Source of the DNA: Blepharisma stoltei
Taxonomy: Eukaryota > Ciliophora > Heterotrichea > Heterotrichida > Blepharismidae
NCBI GenBank assembly: GCA_914767885.1
Contig: CAJZBQ010000009.1
Location: 1-64,000, forward strand
Length of the DNA: 64,000 bases
Direction: 5' to 3'
The translations under genes and the position numbers were made by a program. Below, in pieces: positions 44,788-54,600 of this stretch. The notes beneath the pieces were generated by a model, which ran no database searches, was not told the origin of the DNA, and saw nothing but the letters and a program-made list of their open reading frames with translations. How positions within the stretch are numbered: position 1 is the first letter of the stretch; each line of letters begins with the position of its first letter.

Positions 44788-45092
44788 GTAATTTTATATG
44801 GATTAATTTTGAGCATCCATGACCATATTTGACACTGACGAGTACAATGAATAATATATCACAAATTTTAGTCTTAAATTTACGTTTTATAAAAAATAAG
44901 GTAGGTATGAAACAAAATATAAAAAAACATTAATAATATAGTAAAATCAGTTATTTATGCATATCAGACTAATGCTTCAATATACCAGTAGATTTAAGGA
45001 CTTTTGCAGTGAATATAGAGGCATTTAATATACAATAATGTAAAATTTAAATAAAAAATAATAAATTTTTTAAGATAGAAGAGGGGAATGCT
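44788..45092. promoter_or_regulatory. Intergenic leader between FHA/RING-CH and kinase genes
   Basis: About 305 bp, AT-rich, no gene. Probably holds the 3' end of one gene and the promoter of the next; no specific signal is recognisable. Confidence 0.4.
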
Positions 45093-46031
45093 ATGCTTTC
45101 TAGAGAGACGGAAATGCTCTTTAGCAGGCTAGATTGCTATGACGTTCTCAAGACTTTAGGCAAAGGAGCTACATCTAAAGTGAAGCTACTTCAAGAGCCA
45201 ACCTCAAGAATCCTATATGCGGCCAAGATTTTCAAATATTCCCAAGATGATATTGGCCTAAGAGACCAAGTTTACACAGAAATAGAATGTTTAAATAGAA
45301 TTTCTCATAAGCGCGTTATAAAGTACTTTAACTATTGTGAAGGAGGAGTTTACCGGAAAAAAAATCAAACTAGTTATCGCTGCCTTTATATCTTGATGGA
45401 ATACTGTATAAATGGTGAATTTTACGACCTTATAAATGACTACGGAAGCCTAGACACTTATTTGTGTCGATTTTATTTTAGACAATTAATAGAAGCATTA
45501 GAAGCTTGCCATAGGGTAGGTGTATATCACGGCGACATAAAGCTTGAAAATTTGCTACTAGACAGCGAATTTAACCTCAAATTAATTGATTTTGGTTCGT
45601 CGAACTATAAAAATCTCAAAGACCTTTTTTCGATTCGAGGAACAGAAAACTACATGCCACCAGAAATAAGACAAAATTCTCGATACGACCCTGAAAAAGT
45701 TGATGTCTTCGAAGCAGGAGTTTTATTGTTTATTATGTTCGTAGGAGTTCCACCTTTCAATTTTGCTGATATTTCTGATAACTTTTACCGATGCTTGATA
45801 GGAGAAGAGACCTCAAAAATATTCTGGAGATACCATCAGAAAAAAAGAGAAAATAAAATTTTCACCACAGAGTTCACAAATTTGATCGAAAGAATGCTTG
45901 CGTTTAACCCTGGAGATAGGCCAAGTATAACTGATATCAAAGAAGATGTCTGGTTTAATGCAGAAGTCCCTAACAAAGAAGAAATTGTGAGGATGATTGC
46001 ATACCTAAAGACTAATAACTCAGAATCATAA
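45093..46031 (+). CDS. Serine/threonine protein kinase, CAMK/SNF1-like, 312 aa
   Basis: Single uninterrupted kinase domain. Gly-rich loop 'LGKGATSKVKLL' (about 21-32), VAIK-type lysine in 'YAAKIF' (about 46), 'VYHGDIKLENLLLD' catalytic loop (about 146) in which HRD is HGD, 'LIDFGSSN' Mg-binding loop, 'RGTENYMPPE' activation segment end, and 'VDVFEAGVLLFIMFVGVPPF' helix F. The domain ends near 295 with 'RPSITDIKEDVWF', so there is almost no extra regulatory region. Loss of the HRD arginine suggests that it is not controlled by activation-loop phosphorylation in the usual way. Lysine, catalytic Asp and DFG are present, so it should be active. Confidence 0.9.
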   Translation: MLSRETEMLFSRLDCYDVLKTLGKGATSKVKLLQEPTSRILYAAKIFKYSQDDIGLRDQVYTEIECLNRISHKRVIKYFNYCEGGVYRKKNQTSYRCLYILMEYCINGEFYDLINDYGSLDTYLCRFYFRQLIEALEACHRVGVYHGDIKLENLLLDSEFNLKLIDFGSSNYKNLKDLFSIRGTENYMPPEIRQNSRYDPEKVDVFEAGVLLFIMFVGVPPFNFADISDNFYRCLIGEETSKIFWRYHQKKRENKIFTTEFTNLIERMLAFNPGDRPSITDIKEDVWFNAEVPNKEEIVRMIAYLKTNNSES

Positions 46032-46073
46032 TAAAATTCTAGTAATTTTATTAATTTTTACTAATAAATCTGC

Positions 46074-49000
46074 TTATTTTATGTAATTTTGTTTCATGTA
46101 CTCCCATATACAGATTGAACCACTTACATGCACATTAAGTGACCTCACCATCCCAAACTGAGGAATTTCTACACAGTGGTCTACTAGTTCTAAAATATTG
46201 CCAGGGATCCCTTCCTTTTCTTTTCCTAAGACAAGGACACATTTACTGGGAAATTCATATTGATTTATAGGGATACTATTAGCTGTCTGCTCTAAACCTA
46301 CAATTCGATATTGGTTATGCCTGCATAGGTTTAAGTAAACTGGGAGGTTTTCTTCAGTAACTTCTATTATAGGGAGCCATCTATCAGCTGTTACTGCCAT
46401 ATTCTTGTATTCTGCCTCATTTACCATGTTTTTATTTGGTACAGTCAAAAGCTGCAAATTAAAAACTTCGCCAGTTCTCGTTAATCCAGCCAAATTTGGC
46501 AGTTTATCAAGCAGCGACGCAACAATTATCAATTCATGCCTTCTCTGTATTCCTTTCGTAGTCCTCATTTCTACTAAAGCTTGTGTATCTTCTACTTTTC
46601 TCTGGAAATTAGCCTCAATTTTGTGCTCTAATGGCAACTCAGCCGCTTTGAGTCTCCAATAATGCTCTCCGCTCGCCAATCCTTCTTCTCCATAAAATTC
46701 ATCATCTCTTGTATTTTTCACAGTTTCATCAATTAAGTTTACTAAAGAGTCATGAACTAGCTCATCAGCGCCATCTATATACCCTTTCATTATTAATGAA
46801 ATCCCGCATTCTTTTAGCTGGTTAAATCCTTCTATTAAATTTTCGAATCTCTGCTGCATTTTTATGCACTCTTTATTTTTGAATAAAAATGGGAACATAG
46901 GCGATTTAGTGGAGAAGTCAGGGTATTTTTCAAGCAATTTGTAGATGATGTAGTGAGAAGCTCGTCTGATGTGGGCTGTATTACAGATCATAAATGGGAG
47001 GATTTTATTGAAAATTTTTTCTCTGATAGGCTCGTCATCAAGAAATACCATAACTGCTCCTAAGACGACAATGGTTGAGCTTGCTACTTGAGGCTTTAAA
47101 TTATAGTCATCTAAGACAGGTAGAGTAATTTCTGTATATTGAGGATTGGATAAGAGCAAAGAAATTAAAAATCTCTCTATGTATTGCCGAATTACGTGGA
47201 CGTGAGGGATTGAAATTATTTCTACACATTTTTGAACTGATTCTTTTATTAACTTTTGATCATTTTTTGCTATAATTCAGCTTGATAGCACACATGCAAG
47301 CTGTCCAAGTCTGATTTTTTGCTTATATAGCTCACTATTAGGCAGTTCTCCTCTTTGCTTTGATAGGCCAGAAAGCCCAGAAAAGCATTCTTTTACAAGT
47401 TTATAAGAAAAATCATCTTCATACGAAATTTTATCAATAAATGCTAATGTCAGCATTCTTATATATTGGCCTTGCTCAGCAATTTCATCTATTTTGCAAT
47501 GGGGTTTAGGCGCATTTATTAGTGCAAAAGAATTCATCAAGGCAAATTCTGAATCGTCGCCTCGGATTTCTTGGTATAAAGAAAGCTCTAAAATTAAGCT
47601 TGTATATGGCAAAACCCTTGATGAGTGGGCAATGAAAATTGGGTAGCATTCGTTGAGAAGAGCTCTGGTAAATCCCCATCGTTCGTGGCCTTTATCAATG
47701 ACCTTTTTAAAGAGTTTTGGAAGATAAGTGTCGTTTAGAGGTGAAAGTATAGTGCTTTCATTGAAGGCGAAGGATAAAAACGTTACTGCGATGCCTATTG
47801 GAGCATCATGCTTGCCTTCAAGCACTAAAGCCCAGCATTTCTCATAGATTTCTTCTATTTGCAAGACTAACTCCCCCCCCATCCTTGATCGAACGACTCG
47901 CCATCGTTCGATCAAGGATGGGGGTTTAAAAAAAAATTTCTGGGAAAAAAAATTTTATATATAAAATAAAAAATATATATATTATTTGTTTTATTTACTT
48001 TTAAATAAGAGGGTTAAGAGTATTTAATAATTATTTTTACAGCAAAAAATTGAATTAATTTTATAAAAATACCAATTTTTAATATTTTGATTTATTAGTT
48101 ACCCCTTTAAACTGTATAAATTTTAATTTGTTCCTTATTAAATTAAATTGTTTTTTTTTAAATTTTAAAGAATCTATATTTTATTAGATTATTAAGTTTT
48201 TAAGCCCAGTTTGATGACTAAACCACTTTGTATGGTTGATTCCAAAGCTTTTTTTCGTCTCAAAGTCTCTGAGAACAACTTCATTATGTGCATCTTCCTA
48301 AGCTTTTGATAACTAATATATTTTTTTATATATATAAAAATTTGCATGATATGAAAATCGTTCGATCAAGGATGGGGTTAATTTCCCCAATTTTTTAGGA
48401 ATTTTTACAGTCAATCGTTCGATCAAGGATGGGGGGGAGTAAGTAAAATATTACAGTTTTCAGCTTGGAGAGCAGCAGGTAAAAAGCTAGTTTTAAGTAT
48501 AGAAAATAGAGTTTCCATAGTTTGCTGGTGGCAAAAATCGACAAGCTCAACTGCTGGCTGGATAATATAGCTTTTTTCTTCAATGATTGTAGCACATAAC
48601 CCAATAATTTCCCATTTCAGCACAGAAATGCTTGCCAAAAAGTCCCTATTTTGGCATTTTTCCCTTTCTTTTAGTGTAATCACAATTTCTGCAGCTTTAT
48701 TTACAAGTAGAGAAGTTTCGCCTGTTTTGATAATCTGCATATCAATTACCGTTCCTATAAACAGTTTTAAATACGACAAATATGAGTACAAAGCCACATT
48801 TTCTGCAGCCTGTATATATTTTAATATATGCTCTGAATGATTTCTGACCTTCCCAATACATCTTTCTCCTAATATCTTAAAAAATACTTCTAATGAACTA
48901 ACAAAAATCTTTAAAGCGTCACTATCTTCTATAAGGGTCATTGCATAAGAAATTATTTCTTCTAAAATTGCTTCAAAAAAGACTGAAAATTGTGACTGAA

Positions 49001-51201
49001 TAGAAGGATCGGAAGAAATATATAAGAAAACTGAGGCGAGTTCTTGAATTCAGGACAGAGCGACGTTTTTATTGATATAAATGTTTCTATATAATGCAGA
49101 AATAACGGTAAAGTAAGGGGAAAGAAGGTCTTTTAGCTCTTCATTTGTAATTTTTGAGAATTTTATGAGTAAGCCAATCTCTTTTGGAGAAAATGAAATC
49201 GTTGGAATTTCATCATGGGCTACCATTAAGGTCTCTGATCACCATTGTTTTGATTCTTCAGGGTTTAAATTAATAATTTTTGGAAGGACAGGGATTTTTG
49301 CTGCAAGTCTAAGCTTTATAAGCCCATAATCAGAATTCTCAACTTCGATAAAGCTTAAAGCCATTTTAAAAGCTGTATTTCTTTGTGATGGTGGCTGTTG
49401 AGGCATTTGCCCATCTGTCATATCAATAATTGCATACAAAACCTCCTCATTTATAGCTTTACTAAGCTTATTTTCTAATATAGCATCTACAAAATACCTA
49501 AAAGTGATTTGGAATTTCACTTTTTGGCTAATTTCCCTTATAAAAATTCTTGCATATTTTACGAATAATTCCTCCTCTAGATCACTGAAAAACCTCTTAT
49601 AAAAAATTGGTATATAAGTCCCAAATTTTGACCTTTGTGTCAATGTAGGAGCATCTGAATATAGCTGAGGGTCTGATAAAAAGCTAACTAATTCCTTGAC
49701 AGCAAATTCAGATTTATCTGCAATGCTAGTCATGTAATGTTTTGCAATATAGCGTCTTACTGATATATTTTCATGCTGTATTGCTCTCTCATATAGTAAA
49801 GCAAGATATTTTCTTTCCCAATTCATTAATGATGAAACCCTTGGCCATAAGCCTTCTACTAAATGTCTGGCATAGTTTTCTAGTACATCATAAAGTTCCC
49901 AGAAAGTCTCCCATTCAGATGAATTTTGAGATGTGGATTTTATGTATTGTTTAAGCATAATTGAAGCCTGTTTTCTTATATAAGCATCTAGATGAAGTAA
50001 ATCTTTTTCTATGCTTGTTCATAGAGAAGGGTTAGAGAACAGGTCGGGAGTTTGAAAAATTAAATGAGTGTATGGCATTAATTCTCCTGTATAGCCTGGG
50101 ATTGGCTTTATATTAGCTAAAACTTTTTCAAGATTTGGCTTCAAAAACTCGTCTGGAATAGATGATAAAATTATAGCTGAGGTTCTATGGTATGGCAATA
50201 AAATCATATAGTGAGGGCAAGACACATCTGAATAGTCTTCATATAAATCTCCTCTTGTATACCTATTATCTCTTATAGAGTTTTTCACATTTTCTAATGT
50301 ATCTATTATAAGCTGTTTTATTCCTATTTCCATATTTGGTCCAATTTCTTCGATTACACTCATGATTTTTTGCATAATTTCTTTGGGCTTTTCGTGAACT
50401 CTTTCTAAGTATTTTTCCACAAATTCAGCTGGAAAAGCTTGAAAAAGGACCTCGATAAGTTCTTTTTTCATTTCTTCTCTATGGATGGGAATTTCTAAAT
50501 CATGGACAGCTGCGAGAGAAGGTCCGGAACTTCGAGGGCTAGTGCATTGTGCTGGATTTGGAGGGGCTACGGACTCGCAATGGGATAACTCTCCGGGGTG
50601 GGGTGTAGGCTTTGGTGGCAAAAGGAGGCATCGGGCAATTTTTTCATCATACCCTGAGCACTATCAGGGGTCAAGAGAGAGTCCTTTGCTGGCCAAGCAG
50701 GCTCGAATGAGTCTCCCATCAGACTGACGACGTCACCGTTTTTGGTTGGTTAACCCTGAAGAAAAGGGTGTTGGTGTCTTTAATGACTAGCACCACATGA
50801 AGCGTGAAGCTGAAGCTTAACTTGTTAGAGGCTTAAATATATCCATTTTAACCCCCCTAATTAACTCTCTCTCTGGATGACTTCACTGATTTCATTGAAA
50901 TTTTTTAGTTCGTGCATCTCATTGAGGATCAATAAGGCTAGATATGTCTCTAAACCTCCTCTATTCAGTAAAGATTTTATAGAGTCTAGACTTAGCTTTA
51001 GCAGTGCAGCTGTTTTTGATAGCGATTTGCAGATAGCCTGCTGCTGAGCTGGGTCTTGGGTAGAAATCTCTTGAATGAAGGAGATTATGATTTATTAGGT
51101 GAAAAGGATTTTTATCTGTGTGATTTGTAAAGCATTAAAATGGTACTACCAACAAAATCTAATGGATATATTTAAAACAAAAAGAATAAGAATTCAGACA
51201 T
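46074..51201 (-). CDS. TARBP1/Trm3-like tRNA guanosine-2'-O-methyltransferase (three IESs)
   Basis: Predicted to methylate the 2'-OH of a tRNA D-loop guanosine, the role of Trm3/TARBP1. The C-terminal 150 residues are a SpoU/TrmH-type SPOUT domain: 'VEEMRTTK...RRHELIIVASLLDKLPNLAGLTRTGEVF', 'CVLVLGKEKEGIP' and 'IPQFGMVRSLNVHVSGSICIWEY', i.e. motifs 1-3 with the SAM-binding knot. The long N-terminal part is alpha-solenoid-like ('HVHVIRQYIERFLISLLL' is typical). Several TGA codons are Trp. Three inserts (51086-51186, 50496-50905, 47868-48443) must be removed; the sum leaves 4041 nt, a multiple of 3, giving 1346 aa, near the size of yeast Trm3. Start MSEFLISFIQE depends on the first insert. Confidence 0.8.
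47868..48443. mobile_element. Putative IES (576 bp): C-rich MITE of a third type
   Basis: Left TAACTCCCCCCCC, CATCCTTGATCGAACGA, 7-base loop, TCGTTCGATCAAGGATG; AT-rich body; inner TCGTTCGATCAAGGATG at about 48358; right end TCGTTCGATCAAGGATG plus G-run, AGTAAG, TA. The 17-bp motif is perfectly kept in four places. Removal (192 codons) joins 'ENCNIL' to 'VLQIEEIYEKCW'. Confidence 0.85.
50496..50905. mobile_element. Putative IES (410 bp) with SINE family C sequence
   Basis: GC-rich in AT-rich coding flanks, sharing the CGACGTCACC region with the element at 8055-8560. TA-to-TA removal yields 'LNEMHELEIPIHREEMKKEL' on the - strand and eliminates an in-frame TAA at 50861. Exact ends are less sure than for the others because no terminal repeats are seen. 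Confidence 0.6.
51086..51186. other. Putative IES (101 bp) near the TARBP1-like start
   Basis: The first coding segment has a stop just upstream and no ATG. Removing 101 bp TA to TA connects an ATG at 51201 ('MSEFL') to 'ISFIQEIST'. Supported by the whole-gene length being a multiple of 3 only if it is removed; otherwise the start would be unknown. Confidence 0.5.
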
Positions 51202-51230
51202 TTAATCTATTAAAGTATTTTAATTGTTTT

Positions 51231-51431
51231 TTAAGGATTTCGCATAAGCCTATGAATTTTCGGCCCTAAGATAGCTATGACGAAGAAATATCCGATCCCA
51301 AATCTAAAACCTTCAGTGAACGGCCTAATAAACCAATAATTAAACCAGGATGGCTTGGTTGAGTCGCTGATATCTGAATCTTTAGATTGTAATCTATATA
51401 GTGACTGCATATTTTGCGGCTGGTCTCCCAT
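51231..51431 (-). CDS. Small single-helix membrane protein, 66 aa
   Basis: MGDQPQNMQSLYRLQSKDSD, a Trp-rich joint 'SWFNYWFIRPFTEGFRFG', one hydrophobic helix 'IGYFFVIAILGP' and a basic end 'KIHRLMRNP'. Size and layout recall tail-anchored subunits of mitochondrial import or respiratory complexes, but I cannot assign it. The start is the only ATG. Its stop is 30 bp upstream of the proposed TARBP1-like start on the same strand. Confidence 0.65.
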   Translation of the reverse strand: MGDQPQNMQSLYRLQSKDSDISDSTKPSWFNYWFIRPFTEGFRFGIGYFFVIAILGPKIHRLMRNP

Positions 51432-51695
51432 TTATTAAATGCTTATTAATCCTCACAAGACAATCAAAGTAATTTTAAATAGTATTAAATCCTAATTACT
51501 ATAAATAATAAGGCAATATTTATATAAACCTATATCAAATCATCTAAATAAGTATAATTTTTTGCTTAATTTACCAATTATTCTCCTATCAAGATTCCTC
51601 CAAATATCTTACTCTATACACCTAATCACTTTTCTCATCACTTTTTCGCTATTTTTGTGATCAAGCTCTATTAATTCATAGTAGTTAATTTTAAA

Positions 51696-54600
51696 ATGGA
51701 CAATCCTCGACTTAAATCAACTGACCAAATTATCCAAGAACTTCAGTCTTTAGAGACCACAACTGCTTCTTCTTCACTCTATGAAAAAATGCAAGTCTAT
51801 GTCCTCGTCAGCTATGAAGATCCCAGCGATGATGCATTTTACAATGGAGAAATCGTCAAAATCAATGAAAACTCCGTCTCTGTAAAACTTCTTAATGGCA
51901 GCAAAAAAATCATTGAAGTCTCTGCAAATGAAGTTTTCCCTGTTGACGAAGATGCTGAGCAAGGAGTTTCTGACCTCTCCAAACTTTCTAATCTTCATGA
52001 AGCTGCTCTCCTTGTTAATGTTGAAGTACGCTATCAGCGTAAAGAGATATATACTTATGTAGCACAAACTTTAATAGTGATAAACCCATACCAAAACATC
52101 CCAGAGCTGCTTTCTCAAGACGCTATAAACCATTATCTCAACGATAATTTAGAAAATCTTGACCCTCATATTTTCGCAATTTCTAAGCAAGCTTATACAC
52201 AATTGTGGGAAAATAAAAAAAATCAAGCTATTGTGATTAGTGGAGAAAGTGGGGCAGGGAAGACAGAGACTACCAAGCATGCCATGAGGTTTTTAACATA
52301 CCTATCTGGGCATGGAGAGTATGAAGGAATAGAGGAGAAACTGATAAGGTGCAATCCACTATTAGAAGCATTTGGAAACGCTAAAACAGTGAGAAATGAT
52401 AACTCGTCGAGGTTTGGGAAATATATAAGGATTTTTTATAATGGCAAAACAAAAAGCATCAGTGGAGCTTCAATAGCAAATTATTTGTTGGAAAAATCAA
52501 GAGTGGTCATGCACTCTGCTGGAGAAAGGAATTACCATATTTTTTATTTATTCTGTAAGCATGCCCCTGCTGAAATATTAAGAGAGCTTGGCCTAACGGA
52601 AGGAGACACATTAGACATGGACGAATATCTATATTTAAGAGGTGATAAAGACGCTGAAACTATTAATGACGAAGATTTTTACCTAGACGTGATGGCAAGC
52701 TTCAAAATTACAAATTTTTCTGACGCAGAAGTTCATGGAATTTGGACAATTTTGGCAACAATTCTATCTATTGGAAATATTCAGTTTGATGATACGCTGC
52801 ATCAAGAAGATGATAGTGAGCCCTGTGAAATTTCAGAGGAATCAGGAAAATACTTTGAAAATGCTGCGAGGTTATTGAATATTTCTGTTGACAAATTTTA
52901 AACAGTTCTTATTTAACCCCACTATTATAGCAAGAAATAATGAGAGCGTTTTAATTTCATATATAAATAACTGCGAATTTAATAAAAAATAGAATACAAA
53001 GCAATAACCACTTATGTCAGAAAGATTGGAGGTGCAGAAATCGCTTCTCCTCTCAGTAAAAAAGACTGTTCAGCTTACAGAGACTCTATCGCCAAAGCCT
53101 TATATGACAGGCTGTTTAACTGGATCGTCTTCAAATTAAATAAAACTCTGCTGCCACCTAGCACTTCTCAAGCAATATCAATAGGCTTATTAGACATTTT
53201 TGGCTTTGAAGTTTTTCCTGAAAACGGGTTTGAGCAATTTTGTATTAATTTCACCAATGAAAAACTGCAGCAGCTTTATGTTTCCTATATTTTTAAAATT
53301 GAAGAGCAAGAGCTGAGGAATGAAGGTTTAGAAGAATTTATAACAGAATTAAATTATGTTGATAATCAGCCTATTTTGGACTTACTTGAAAAATTCCCTG
53401 GAGGAATCTTCAATTTGATTGATGAAGCGTGCTCCGTTAACAGTGACGATAAAAGACTGCTTCAACAAATTATAAAAACTCACAAAGAAAACCAGTTTTT
53501 TGCTATCCCTAAAATAGAAAGCGATATTTTCACTGTTTTCCACACTGCAAGAGATGTAGATTATACAGTCAATGGCTTTAGAGTAAAGAATTTAGACGAA
53601 CTTAGGAAAGAATTGGAGCTATGTGCCACTGAAAGTGGGGATGCAAATGTTAGAGAAATTTTTACTAAAGGAGTTGGGGTTGAGGATCAAGCCAATAAAG
53701 GGAAATTTTTAGGGGCAAAGTTTAGAAGACAGATGAACGCTGTCATGGAAGAGCTTGAAAGCTGTGATTGCCACTTTGTCAGGTGTATAAAACCTAATGA
53801 GGATAAATCACCCTTAAAATTCCTCCCAAGGCTTGTCCTACTGCAAATTCAGTATTTAGGACTCTTAGACTCAATTGCAATACGAAGACAAGGCTACCCT
53901 ATTCGTTATACTTATGAACAGTTTTTTAAGAGGTTTGATGAAATCTATCCTGATCGCGAAAAGAAAAATAATATATTGATGGAAACTCCTCCAGATTGGC
54001 AGAATTTAGTGGAGGATATTATTGACGAGTATTTGCCTGGAATTGACGAAAAGTATATTTTATTTGGAAAATTCAAAATTTTCTTAAAAGCTGAAGTCAA
54101 TGTTTATCTAGAAAAAGCCAAACTCTCCTTCTTAAAAGAAAAAGATATTGCTGCAAGCAAAATCCAAGGATGGCTTAAGGCAAGAAAAGAATACCAAAAT
54201 TTCAAAAGTTATTTAAAAATTGTCGCAAGGCTCCAAGCAACCTATAAGGCTAGAAAATGTCGTGAAGAATTTTTAGACATAAAAGAAAAAACATTAAAAA
54301 TCCAAAGATGGGCTAGAGATATCCAATATAACGCTAAGGCTGATTTACGAGTTTTAGGACTTGAAATATTCAAAAAATATTTAGCAGTAAAAATGAACTC
54401 TTTATATCAGCTAAAATATGTGAATATGGCTATTACTGCACAAAGACTATGAAGGGGCTACAAAGGAAGACAAATAGCTAGCGTACATAAGTATATAGAA
54501 AGATTATTTAACACCAGAATTTTTAGGCCATCTTGGGAAAGAATTTATTTTAGAATGAGGCTTAGGGCAGCTGTGCTAATACAAAAATTGTTCCGTGGGT

